Assembly: GCA_013361595.1 (NCBI GenBank)
Contig: JABFXT010000470.1
Coordinates: 1 to 9,300, forward strand
DNA: 9,300 nucleotides
From: Nocardia sp.
GTDB lineage: Bacteria > Actinomycetota > Actinomycetes > Mycobacteriales > Mycobacteriaceae
Direction: 5' to 3'
The stretch's first letter is position 1. Every line of letters starts with the position of its first letter. The position numbers and the translations under genes are program-made. Under the pieces are notes generated by a model. The model was not told where the DNA came from. It ran no database searches and saw nothing but the letters and a program-made list of their open reading frames with translations. This document shows, in pieces, positions 1 through 8,962 of this stretch.

Positions 1-1566
1 ACCCGGATAGTCGATACCGCCGGGCTCGATCGGGCGACCCGGGCGGCGCTGATCCGGATGCGGACCCGTGCCCTGCTGTGGAACGGTCGGGCCGAACAGG
101 CCGAAGCCACCTTGCGGGTCGCGTTGCGGCACCGGCCCGAGCACGCCGATGATCCGGGACTGCGCTGGCTGCTGGCTCATGTGTGCCATGCCCAGGGGCG
201 ATTGGCGGAGGCGGTCGAAGTCGCCGAGACGGCGCTTGCCACTTTGGATCTCGGCGAATCCGATGCGGCCCGGTTCCTGGGCCTTTGCGCGCTGGACAAT
301 TTCTTCCTGGAGCGGTTCGCCGAAGCCGAGCGGGCCGGGCGGCGTGCGGTCGCGCTGGGCCGCCGGTCGGGAAACTCGTTGGCCACCGGGTACGGGCTGA
401 TGGCGCTGGGGGCGGTGCGCTACACCCACGGCTATCTCGACCGCGCGCTGGAGATCAGCACCGAATCGCTGACCGTGCTGCAGGACGCGGCCGGATCGGA
501 CCAGATCGATCCGTATGTGCTCTACGCGCACTGCCTGATCGAACTCGACCGGCCGACCGCCGCGCTGGAGGCACTACAGACAGCCATCGGGCACAATCGC
601 CGGACACACGGGGTCTACCTGGCGCCCAATCTGATGGCCGAAGCGCGGCTCTTCCTGCTCAGCGGCCGCTGGGACGAGGCGATCGAGGCCTGCCGCGCCT
701 GTCTGGAGGCACCGGATGTACTCGGTTATGCGCCGGTCGCGCACAGCGTGACGGCTCTGATCGGGCTCCACCGCGGTGTGCCCGTGCCCGCTGACGTGCT
801 CGACCCGGACGATCGCCTGGGGACCGCCGGGTACGGTTACATGCATCCCTGGGTCACCGCTCTCGTGCACGAGACCCGCGGTAACCCGGAACCGGCGCTG
901 CGATTGCTCGTCGAGACCCATGCGAACCTGGCCGCGGGAATGAGCGCCTCGACGCTGCACTACATACTTCCCGATATCGCCCGCCTGGCCTTCGACGCCG
1001 GCGACGGAGCGGCGCTGCGCGGGGCACTGGTGGCCGCGGAGGAATCGGTGGCCAGGCAGTCCACCGCGTCGCGGTCCGGTATCGCGCAGTTGTGCCGCGG
1101 GCTGGCCGGGAGCGACCCGGACGCGCTGTTCGCCGCCGCGCGCGAGTTCGCCCGCTGCGACTGGCCGCTCTATCAGGCCCAGGCCTACGAGAATGCCGCG
1201 ATCGTGCTGGCCGCGGGTGGGCGCGGCACGGACGCACGGGATGCCCTCGAATCGGCCGTACAGCTGTACTCCGGGCTGGGGGCTTCGTGGGATACCGCCC
1301 GTGCGGTGGCGCGGGTGCGCAGGTACGGAATCCGCCGGGGTGTGCGCGGCCCGCGAAATCGTCCGAAGACCGGCTGGGCGTCGCTGACCGATACCGAACG
1401 CGCGGTGGCGGTTCAGGTGGCGGAGGGCAGTTCGAACGCTGATATCGCGGCGCAGATGTTCCTGTCGCGCCGGACCGTCCAATCGCATGTTTCGAGCATT
1501 CTCGCCAAACTCGGGGTGCGTTCGCGGCGGGAGATCGCCGCGGCGATGCCGGCGACCTTCCGCTGA
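1..1566 (+). CDS. LuxR-family transcriptional regulator, C-terminal part (partial at 5' side)
   Basis: Seen: the frame is open from base 1 to the TGA at 1564-1566 (521 residues visible). The first ATG (position 58) has no convincing ribosome binding site and the frame stays open upstream of it, so I treat it as an internal methionine of a longer protein. Most of the visible part is Ala/Leu/Arg-rich helical sequence with TPR-like spacing (for example W-N-G-R-A-E-Q-A-E near the start and G-R-L-A-E-A-V-E-V-A around base 200). The last ~58 residues (bases 1381-1554) are a LuxR/GerE helix-turn-helix: L-T-D-T-E-R, then N-A-D-I-A, S-R-R-T-V-Q-S-H-V, and K-L-G-V-R-S-R. Known: this layout is typical of LAL regulators (ATP-binding STAND-type, ~900-1100 residues) with an AAA/NB-ARC ATPase at the N-terminus. 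Inference: the ATPase lies upstream of the window; it is not visible. Target genes and ligand are unknown. It is probably transcribed separately from ssb. Confidence 0.88.
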   Translation, partial: TRIVDTAGLDRATRAALIRMRTRALLWNGRAEQAEATLRVALRHRPEHADDPGLRWLLAHVCHAQGRLAEAVEVAETALATLDLGESDAARFLGLCALDNFFLERFAEAERAGRRAVALGRRSGNSLATGYGLMALGAVRYTHGYLDRALEISTESLTVLQDAAGSDQIDPYVLYAHCLIELDRPTAALEALQTAIGHNRRTHGVYLAPNLMAEARLFLLSGRWDEAIEACRACLEAPDVLGYAPVAHSVTALIGLHRGVPVPADVLDPDDRLGTAGYGYMHPWVTALVHETRGNPEPALRLLVETHANLAAGMSASTLHYILPDIARLAFDAGDGAALRGALVAAEESVARQSTASRSGIAQLCRGLAGSDPDALFAAAREFARCDWPLYQAQAYENAAIVLAAGGRGTDARDALESAVQLYSGLGASWDTARAVARVRRYGIRRGVRGPRNRPKTGWASLTDTERAVAVQVAEGSSNADIAAQMFLSRRTVQSHVSSILAKLGVRSRREIAAAMPATFR

Positions 1567-1709
1567 GCCGGTCCGGTGCTCGCTCTTTCCACAAGTTCGG
1601 CGATTGCGCCCGAGTTGTCCACAGATCTGATTCCGCCCCGCCGTCGCCGGTTCGGACGCCGCACGATGAACAGGACTCCCGGGACCGCCGGGCGAACGGA
1701 GGGGTGGAG
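1567..1709. other. Intergenic region between luxR-type gene and ssb
   Basis: This 143-base gap holds two DnaA-box-like 9-mers (1585-1593 and 1615-1623), a short inverted repeat (CCCGG 1678-1682 and CCGGG 1688-1692, 5-base loop), and the ssb ribosome binding site at 1698-1702. I see no TANNNT -10 element and no convincing terminator: the GAGC/GCTC repeat at the LuxR stop has only 4 pairs and lacks a T-tract. The ssb promoter probably lies here, but I cannot place it. Confidence 0.7.
1585..1623 (+). promoter_or_regulatory. Pair of DnaA-box-like sites in direct orientation
   Basis: Seen: TTGTCCACA at 1615-1623 is identical to the high-GC actinobacterial DnaA box; CTTTCCACA at 1585-1593 keeps the TCCACA core with two mismatches. 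They have the same orientation and are exactly 30 bases apart, close to three helical turns. Known: DnaA also acts as a transcription factor at replication-linked promoters. Inference: the pair could connect expression of the downstream ssb paralogue to DnaA. A chance match remains possible because no binding data are visible and the second site is degenerate. Confidence 0.4.
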
Positions 1710-1712
1710 ATG
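1698..1712 (+). promoter_or_regulatory. Ribosome binding site that decides the ssb start
   Basis: GGAGG at 1698-1702 lies 7 bases before ATG 1710, which is ideal spacing. The alternative in-frame GTG at 1704 would leave only 1 base of spacing, so ATG 1710 is preferred. It gives the N-terminus M-Y-E-A-V, which resembles the start of mycobacterial SsbB (M-F-E-T-P). Confidence 0.75.
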
Positions 1713-2210
1713 TACGAGGCAGTGGCGACCGTGGTCGGTACGGTAGTGACCGAGCCGGTCAAACGTGATCTGCCCAGCGGCGAGCAGATGATCGGCTTCC
1801 GGCTGGCGAGTACCGCGCGGCGGCTCGACCGCGAAACCGGTGAATGGGTGGACAATGGGATGCTGTTTCTCTCCGTGAGCTGCTGGCGGCGGCTCGTGGC
1901 GGGAGTCGAGGCGTCGATCCACCGGGGTGATCCGGTGATCGTGCAGGGGCAACTCCGGTCCAACGAGTACCGCACCCGAGACGGTGCCCAACGCCGTGAT
2001 CTGGAGATGCGGGCGCATACCCTGGGACCGGACCTCACCCGCTGCACCGCGCGGGTGGAGCGCCGGCGAGCCGCGCAGCCGGGGACGGGCGGGAATATAT
2101 CCGCTGTTCCGGGCGCTGCGTCTGCCGAAACCGGGGTGGTGGGGGAACAGGACGATCCGAAGGTGGAGCGGTCGGCGCGGGACAATGTGCCCGTGAATGC
2201 CGACGTGTGA
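1710..2210 (+). CDS. ssbB: Single-stranded DNA-binding protein, SsbB-like paralogue
   Basis: A 166-residue protein. Residues 1 to ~118 form an OB-fold SSB domain: an N-terminal strand with V-V-G-T-V-V-T-E-P, G-F-R-L-A-S-T-A-R-R, the core L-S-V-S-C-W-R-R-L-V, then G-D-P-V-I-V-Q-G and E-Y-R-T-R-D-G. The order matches M. tuberculosis Rv2478c as I remember it. The remaining ~48 residues are low-complexity, rich in Gly/Ala/Val/Arg, and end in V-N-A-D-V. Canonical bacterial SSBs end in an acidic D-D-D-I-P-F-like tip that recruits partner proteins; this one does not. That points to a specialised paralogue rather than the essential replicative SSB, which in these bacteria normally sits with rpsF/rpsR elsewhere. 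The role is therefore ssDNA binding in some repair, stress or recombination setting; which one is not shown by the sequence. ettA starts 35 bases downstream. Confidence 0.85.
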   Translation: MYEAVATVVGTVVTEPVKRDLPSGEQMIGFRLASTARRLDRETGEWVDNGMLFLSVSCWRRLVAGVEASIHRGDPVIVQGQLRSNEYRTRDGAQRRDLEMRAHTLGPDLTRCTARVERRRAAQPGTGGNISAVPGAASAETGVVGEQDDPKVERSARDNVPVNADV

Positions 2211-2232
2211 AACCGCACCGATGTTTGACGGA

Positions 2233-2245
2233 TAGGGTGATCGCT
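2233..2245 (+). promoter_or_regulatory. Candidate -10 element for a leaderless ettA transcript
   Basis: TAGGGT at 2233-2238 fits the actinobacterial TANNNT -10 pattern. Seven bases separate it from ATG 2246, so transcription would begin at or one base before the start codon. Leaderless mRNAs with this geometry are common in mycobacteria and relatives. No good -35 hexamer is present at 16-19 bases spacing. The same bases (AGGG, 2234-2237) could instead be a weak Shine-Dalgarno for a read-through ssb-ettA mRNA. Confidence 0.4.
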
Positions 2246-3911
<1,666 letters not shown>

Positions 3912-3922
<11 letters not shown>

Positions 3923-3937
3923 CGCCGCGGGACTTTT
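3912..3937 (+). terminator. Probable intrinsic terminator at the ettA stop codon
   Basis: CCCGCGG (3912-3918) and CCGCGGG (3925-3931) form a 7-bp all-G/C stem with a 6-base loop containing the TAA stop, followed by AC and TTTT (3934-3937). The T-tract is short, but short tracts are normal in high-GC actinobacteria. A competing stem, GCGGGA (3927-3932) with TCCCGC (3937-3942), uses the right arm and T-tract and would exclude the terminator fold. Confidence 0.55.
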
Positions 3938-4015
3938 CCCGCTGCCCGCGTTCGGGTCTACCCTCGGGATCGGTGTCGGTGTGTCCGAGAAAAACCGCAT
4001 TCAAGGGAGTGGGAA
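3923..4015 (+). promoter_or_regulatory. gdh upstream region with weak promoter candidate and ribosome binding site
   Basis: This 93-base gap holds the right half of the ettA terminator, then TACCCT (3959-3964), a TANNNT-type -10 candidate. The sequence 17 bases further upstream (TTCCCG, 3936-3941) is a poor -35. If used, transcription would start near 3971 and give a ~45-base leader. The ribosome binding site AAGGGAG (4003-4009) is strong and lies 6 bases before ATG 4016. The ribosome binding site is confident; the promoter is tentative. Confidence 0.4.
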
Positions 4016-7000
4016 ATGACGGTCTCGTCCGAATTGTCCAGCGAGGCATGGGCTGCCGAATTGCCGGATACGCTACGTGCCGACCTCGGCAATCTGGAGG
4101 ACGGATACTTCCGGCATGTCGAGACCGAGGACACCGATTGTGAGATCACCGCGCCCACCCTCACCTTCCGTGCCCACTTGACCCTGGCCCTGACCCGTGA
4201 CCCGGGTCAGGGCCTCGTGCGGGTCCACCACCCGGACGACGGATCGGGGCTGGGCGCCGCGGTACAGCTCGTCACCGACGATATGCCGATGCTGGTCGAT
4301 TCGGTGACGGCGCTCTTCGGCCGGATGGGTGCCACCATCAGCGAGGTCATCCACCCCATCTTCACGGTCGAACGGGATTCGAGCGGTACTCTCGCCGCCG
4401 CCCATCTGCACGAAGCCGGACTGCGCCGCGACGGCAACGCCGAGGGCCGCGAGTCCTGGATCCATCTCCAACTGCACCCGGCGACGAGCGCTCGGCTGCT
4501 CGACGAGATCGCCGCCGCCGTACCGGACGTCATCAAGGATGTGCGACAGGTGAGCAGCGATACCGGGGCGATCCATGCCATTCTCGACGAATTGGCGACA
4601 CGGCTCGAACAGGCCGGTGATTCCGCGGCCGCGGCGGCGGCCGATATCGAGCCGGCCGACTGTGCCCGCCTGCTGCGGTGGATGGCCGACGACAACTTCA
4701 CGATGCTGGGCTACGCCCGGTACCGGAGCGAACCGGGCGCGGAACTGCCGGTGCCCGTGCCGGATTCCGAGCTGGGAGTCCTGCATCCGGGGACCGCGAC
4801 CGGTTTCCAGGTACCGATCACGGCCGGTGCCCGTCCGCTGCTGCGGATGACCCAGGGCCTGATTCCGGTCACCATGCAGCGCGCGGTGTACCCGTACTAC
4901 ATCGGCGTGGCCGATCTGGACAGCGCGGGCGAGGTCCGGGGTGAGCACCTGTTCGTCGGTGTCTTCACGGTGACCGCGCTGCACGAGAACGTGCTGGACA
5001 TTCCGGTGGTGGGGCAGCGGGTGCGCGCCGCCATCAAGGGCAGCGGATTCGATCTGGACTCGTTCTCGGGCCAGGCCATGCTCGAAGTGATGCAGGGTTT
5101 TCCGCGTACGGAACTCTTCTCCTCCGATGCCGCGACCCTGCGCCGTACCGCCACCGCCGTACTGAACGTCGGCTTGCGCCGCCAGGTTCGGCTCTTCCTC
5201 CGGGGCGATCCCTATGGCAGGTTCGTCGCCGCCATGGTGTACCTGCCGCGCGACCGCTACACCACCGCGGTCCGGCTGGAGATGCAGGACATCCTGGTCC
5301 GTGAACTCGGTGGTGCCTCGATCGACTACTCCGCGCGGGTCAGCGAAAGCGAACTCGCCAGCGTGTATTTCACCATCCGGATGCCGAGCGCGGACACCGC
5401 CGAGGTGCCGGTGTCCTCCGCGGAGGAGATCTCCGAAGCCGAACGGGTGCGGATTCAGAACCTGCTCGCGGAGGCGAGTCGTACCTGGGACGATCACCTG
5501 AACGACGCGGTGAACGCGTCGACCGTACTCGACCCGCGGATCGTGCGGCGCTACTGCGAAGCCTTCCCCGAGGGGTACAAACAGGATTTCAGCGCGCGGC
5601 GCGCACTCGCCGATATCGATCGGCTGGAGCGGCTGGCGCCGGGCAGTATCGATCAGCATCTGTACCGGGTGGCCGGCGCCCCCGCGGGGTCCTGGCGATT
5701 CACGCTGTACATCGGTGGTTCCGGTATCTCGCTCAGCCAGGTGCTGCCGGTACTGCAGAGTCTGGGTGTCGAGGTGCTCGACGAGCGGCCGTACCGGATC
5801 AGGCGCGAACGAGACGGTGGCGAACCGGCCGAGGAACGCTGGATCTACGATTTCGGCCTGCTGGCGAGCAACGAACTGCTGCGCGGCGCGCTCGATCAGG
5901 ACCTCGACGCCGAACTCCTCGAGGTGGCGCCCGATACGCTCGCGGCCACGAAGACCGAAGCCGTCGCGGCCGAGCGGGTACGCGACCGCTTCACCGCCGC
6001 GTTCGACGCGCTCTGGTACGGCCGGGCCGAGGCCGACGGCCTGAACGAGCTGGTGCTGCGGGCCGGGCTCTCCTGGCGGGCGGTAGCGGTGCTGCGGACC
6101 TACGCGAAATATCTCCAGCAGGCGGGTTTCCCGTACAGCCAGGTCAATATCGCCCGGGTCCTGCACACCTATCCCGATACGGCGAAACTGTTCGCGCAGT
6201 TGTTCACCGCCCGATTCGATCCGGACAGCCATTCCACCGAGTCGGCCGCCGGTATCGAAGAGCACCTGCGTGAGCGAATCGACCAGGTGGTCAGCCTGGA
6301 CGCGGACCGCATCCTGCGGGCGATCCTCGGGCTGATCCGGGCGACGCTGCGTACCAACTACTACGTCACCGACGCGGACGGCGCCTCCCGCGACTTCATC
6401 TCGGTGAAAGTGGAGCCACAGGAGATCGCCGAACTGCCGCAGCCGCGGCCGAAGTACGAGATCTTCGTGTATTCGCCGCGGGTGGAGGGTGTGCATCTGC
6501 GGTTCGGTGCGGTGGCGCGTGGTGGTTTGCGGTGGTCGGATCGGCTGGAGGATTTCCGGACCGAGATCTTGGGTCTGGTGAAGGCGCAGGCGGTGAAGAA
6601 CGCGGTGATCGTGCCGGTGGGTGCGAAGGGTGGTTTCGTGGTGAAACGCCCGCCGGCCGCTACCGGTGACGCCGCCGCGGACCGGCAGGCCATGATGTCG
6701 GAGGGTATCGAGTGCTACCGCACCTTCATCTCCGGATTGCTGGATATCACCGATAACGTCGATCTCGCCGGTGGACAGGTGGTGCCGCCGGAGCGGGTGG
6801 TGCGTCGCGACGGTGACGATACGTATCTGGTGGTGGCTGCTGACAAGGGGACGGCGACGTTCTCCGATATTGCGAATGATGTTGCGGGTCGGTATGGGTT
6901 CTGGTTGGGGGATGCGTTCGCGTCGGGTGGTTCGGCGGGGTATGACCACAAGGCGATGGGGATTACTGCGCGGGGTGCGTGGGAGAGTGTGAAGCGGCAT

Positions 7001-8962
7001 TTCGCGGAGATGGGGGTGGATACTCAGTCGCAGGATTTCACTGTGGTGGGTGTGGGGGATATGAGTGGGGATGTGTTCGGTAACGGGATGTTGTTGTCGG
7101 AGCATATTCGGTTGGTGGCGGCGTTCGATCATCGTCATATTTTTTTGGATCCGGATCCGGATGCGGGGTCGTCGTTCGGTGAGCGGTCGCGGTTGTTCGG
7201 GTTGGCTCGGTCGAGTTGGGCGGATTATGATCGTTCGTTGATCAGTGCGGGTGGCGGCGTATACGACCGCACCGTGAAAGCGGTCCCCATCAGCCCGCAG
7301 GCCCGTGCCGCGCTCGGCCTGCCCGACGATGTGGTGAAACTCGCCCCACCGGAATTGATTCGGGCCATTCTGCAAGCGCCTGCCCAATTGCTGTGGAACG
7401 GTGGTATCGGCACCTATATCAAGGCGAGCACCGAAACGAATGCCGATGCCGGTGACAAATCCAACGATGCGGTCCGGGTGAATGCCGACCAGTTGCGGGT
7501 CAAGGTGATCGGCGAGGGCGGTAATCTCGGTGCGACGGCGCTGGGGCGGATCGAGTTCAGTCGTAACGGTGGGAAGATGAACACCGACGCGCTGGACAAT
7601 TCCGCGGGTGTGGACTGCTCGGATCACGAGGTGAACATCAAGGTTCTGCTCGACGGTGTGGTGTCGGCGGGTGAACTCGCTATCGAGGATCGCAATCCGC
7701 TGCTCGCCGAAATGACCGACGAAGTCGCGCAGATGGTATTGCAGGACAACGTCTCCCAGAACTACGTGATGGGTATTTCGCGGACCGAGTCCGCCCGGAT
7801 GCTCAATGTGCACCGGCGCCTCATCGAAGAGCTGGAGAGCCACCGCGGCCTCGATCGGCAGCTCGAGGCGTTGCCCACCGACGTGGTCCTCAAACGGCGG
7901 CTGGAGGAGGGCACCGGGCTGGCATCGCCGGAACTCGCCAATCTGCTGGCCCACGTGAAGCTGTCGCTCAAGGCTGATCTGCTGGCCGGTGACCTGCCCG
8001 ACAGTGCGTTCTTCGCCGCCCGGCTGCCCGAGTACTTCCCGACCCCGCTGCGGGAGCGATTCGGCGCGGCGATCAAGAAGCACCGTCTGCGCCGGGAGAT
8101 CGTCACCACCATGATCGCCAACGAGGTGGTGGACTACGGCGGGGTGACCTACACCTTCCGTCTCGGCGAAGAGATCGGGGCCACCGCGACCGATACCGTG
8201 CGGGCCTTCGCCGCCGTCACCGAGATCTTCGGGCTGCACGATATCTGGGACCGGATCCGGGCCGCGGATACGACGGTCGGGGTACGCGACCAGCTCGAGC
8301 TGGAAACGAAGCGCACCCTGGACCGGGCGTCACGCTGGTTGCTCACGAACCGCCCGCAGCCGGTGGCCGTCGGCGCCGAGATCAACCGGTACCGGGTGGG
8401 TGTCCGGGAACTCGCACCCGAGGTGCCGGGTTGGCTGCGTGGTCATCATGTCAGCACACTCACCGACCAGGCCGCCGATCTCGTCGCGCACGGGGCGCCA
8501 CTGGATCTCGCGACCGAGGTCTTCGGGCTGCTGCATCTGTTCCCGCTGCTCGACGTGATCGATATCGCGGATATCACCGACCGTTCCGGTACCGAGGTCG
8601 GTGCGCTCTACTACGCGCTGAACGAGCATCTGAAGATCGACTGGCTGCTCGAGGCGGTCAGTCATCTGGAACGCGGCGACCGGTGGCACGCACTGGCCCG
8701 CCTCGCGCTGCGTGACGATATGTACAGCTCACTGCGCTCGCTGACGCTGGACGTGCTGTCCGGCGGCGACCCCGAGGAGAGCGCCGACGAGAAGATTGCA
8801 TACTGGGAGTCCAAGAATCAGTCCCGGCTCGGCCGTGCACGCGCGGCGCTGGCGGAACTGTTCGAGTCCGGAACCCACGACCTCGCCACGCTGTCGGTCG
8901 CGGCGCGGCAGGTGCGCAGCATGGTGAGTGGGGTGGGCGCCCACTCGGAGGTACCACGGTGA
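4016..8962 (+). CDS. gdh: NAD-specific glutamate dehydrogenase, large (L_180) class
   Basis: A 1648-residue cytosolic enzyme; family members are ~1600-1650 (M. tuberculosis Rv2476c is ~1620). It oxidises L-glutamate to 2-oxoglutarate and ammonium with NAD+. The N-terminal ~600 residues are the ACT-like regulatory region ([13 protein letters not shown] near residue 85). The catalytic segment has [10 protein letters not shown] (834-843), K861 in V-K-N and K871 in A-K-G-G; by eye these lysines match K113 and K125 of small GDHs, while the K89 position is R835. D943 lies in [15 protein letters not shown] (970-979) and the NAD-binding loop [11 protein letters not shown] (1012-1022) follow, then D-P-D-P (1045-1048), N-G-G-I-G-T-Y (1128-1134) and G-E-G-G-N-L-G (1166-1172). 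A helical domain ends the protein. In mycobacteria the orthologue is inhibited by GarA under PknG control; this is inferred here. Oddities: a hexa-Ala run (204-209), a strong internal hairpin, and two stretches of aberrant codon use. Confidence 0.96.
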   Translation: MTVSSELSSEAWAAELPDTLRADLGNLEDGYFRHVETEDTDCEITAPTLTFRAHLTLALTRDPGQGLVRVHHPDDGSGLGAAVQLVTDDMPMLVDSVTALFGRMGATISEVIHPIFTVERDSSGTLAAAHLHEAGLRRDGNAEGRESWIHLQLHPATSARLLDEIAAAVPDVIKDVRQVSSDTGAIHAILDELATRLEQAGDSAAAAAADIEPADCARLLRWMADDNFTMLGYARYRSEPGAELPVPVPDSELGVLHPGTATGFQVPITAGARPLLRMTQGLIPVTMQRAVYPYYIGVADLDSAGEVRGEHLFVGVFTVTALHENVLDIPVVGQRVRAAIKGSGFDLDSFSGQAMLEVMQGFPRTELFSSDAATLRRTATAVLNVGLRRQVRLFLRGDPYGRFVAAMVYLPRDRYTTAVRLEMQDILVRELGGASIDYSARVSESELASVYFTIRMPSADTAEVPVSSAEEISEAERVRIQNLLAEASRTWDDHLNDAVNASTVLDPRIVRRYCEAFPEGYKQDFSARRALADIDRLERLAPGSIDQHLYRVAGAPAGSWRFTLYIGGSGISLSQVLPVLQSLGVEVLDERPYRIRRERDGGEPAEERWIYDFGLLASNELLRGALDQDLDAELLEVAPDTLAATKTEAVAAERVRDRFTAAFDALWYGRAEADGLNELVLRAGLSWRAVAVLRTYAKYLQQAGFPYSQVNIARVLHTYPDTAKLFAQLFTARFDPDSHSTESAAGIEEHLRERIDQVVSLDADRILRAILGLIRATLRTNYYVTDADGASRDFISVKVEPQEIAELPQPRPKYEIFVYSPRVEGVHLRFGAVARGGLRWSDRLEDFRTEILGLVKAQAVKNAVIVPVGAKGGFVVKRPPAATGDAAADRQAMMSEGIECYRTFISGLLDITDNVDLAGGQVVPPERVVRRDGDDTYLVVAADKGTATFSDIANDVAGRYGFWLGDAFASGGSAGYDHKAMGITARGAWESVKRHFAEMGVDTQSQDFTVVGVGDMSGDVFGNGMLLSEHIRLVAAFDHRHIFLDPDPDAGSSFGERSRLFGLARSSWADYDRSLISAGGGVYDRTVKAVPISPQARAALGLPDDVVKLAPPELIRAILQAPAQLLWNGGIGTYIKASTETNADAGDKSNDAVRVNADQLRVKVIGEGGNLGATALGRIEFSRNGGKMNTDALDNSAGVDCSDHEVNIKVLLDGVVSAGELAIEDRNPLLAEMTDEVAQMVLQDNVSQNYVMGISRTESARMLNVHRRLIEELESHRGLDRQLEALPTDVVLKRRLEEGTGLASPELANLLAHVKLSLKADLLAGDLPDSAFFAARLPEYFPTPLRERFGAAIKKHRLRREIVTTMIANEVVDYGGVTYTFRLGEEIGATATDTVRAFAAVTEIFGLHDIWDRIRAADTTVGVRDQLELETKRTLDRASRWLLTNRPQPVAVGAEINRYRVGVRELAPEVPGWLRGHHVSTLTDQAADLVAHGAPLDLATEVFGLLHLFPLLDVIDIADITDRSGTEVGALYYALNEHLKIDWLLEAVSHLERGDRWHALARLALRDDMYSSLRSLTLDVLSGGDPEESADEKIAYWESKNQSRLGRARAALAELFESGTHDLATLSVAARQVRSMVSGVGAHSEVPR
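4186..4214 (+). repeat. Perfect 12-bp inverted repeat (hairpin) inside gdh
   Basis: GGCCCTGACCCG (4186-4197) and CGGGTCAGGGCC (4203-4214) are exact reverse complements around the 5-base loop TGACC. The structure begins 170 bases after the gdh ATG and covers codons for the region [10 protein letters not shown]. There is no T-tract, so it is not a standard terminator. It would be very stable in RNA. Confidence 0.8.
6467..6643 (+). other. G/T-ending codon patch A in gdh (catalytic lysine segment)
   Basis: Hand count: 7 of 59 codons end in C and none in A. The next 59 codons (6644-6820) have 25 ending in C. The patch encodes the substrate-binding segment from before A-R-G-G-L-R-W-S-D to A-K-G-G-F-V-V. 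The reading frame and protein motifs are intact, so this is a synonymous-site change only. Confidence 0.75.
6821..7252 (+). other. G/T-ending codon patch B in gdh (NAD-binding core)
   Basis: Hand count over 144 codons: 15 end in C (9 of them Phe TTC) and none in A. Asp is GAT 13 times and GAC twice; Leu is TTG 8 times, CTG once, CTC never; Gly is never GGC. The next 49 codons (7253-7399) have 21 ending in C and 7 in A. Bases 7021-7080 contain 26 G and only 7 C. The switch back near 7252 is sharp, between a GGT and two GGC glycine codons. Confidence 0.85.
8947..8962 (+). promoter_or_regulatory. Ribosome binding site and 4-base stop/start overlap (gdh/thioesterase)
   Basis: GGAGGT (8947-8952) lies inside the gdh end, 6 bases before GTG 8959. 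The bases GTGA (8959-8962) contain the thioesterase start and the gdh TGA stop. This geometry supports translational coupling of the two genes. Confidence 0.8.

Noticed and set aside
1565..1581. Inverted repeat GAGC/GCTC after the LuxR stop as a terminator
   Set aside because: It has only four pairs with a 9-base loop and no T-tract directly behind it.
1704..1709. GTG 1704 as the ssb start
   Set aside because: Only one base would separate it from the GGAGG ribosome binding site; ATG 1710 has proper spacing.
1747..1761. Small hairpin TGACCG-AGC-CGGTCA at the start of ssb
   Set aside because: It is a six-bp stem in a G/C-rich gene with no link to a start, stop or T-tract, so it is likely chance.
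2225..2230. TTGACG as a -35 element for ettA
   Set aside because: A -10 at proper spacing would fall inside the ettA coding start; it is only 2 bases from the TAGGGT candidate, too close to pair with it.
2207..2245. GTG 2207 as the ettA start, overlapping the ssb stop
   Set aside because: There is no ribosome binding site before it, and it adds 13 residues absent from EttA proteins. ATG 2246 gives the expected N-terminus and the expected length of 558.
4623..4634. 12-base palindrome CCGCGGCCGCGG in gdh
   Set aside because: It is explained by a run of GCG/GCC alanine codons in a linker; self-complementary G/C strings are common in this composition.
4073..8239. A 1388-codon open frame on the minus strand inside gdh
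   Set aside because: It mirrors the gdh reading frame, with His/Arg/Gly-rich composition, no motif and no plausible start signal. It is a shadow of gdh.
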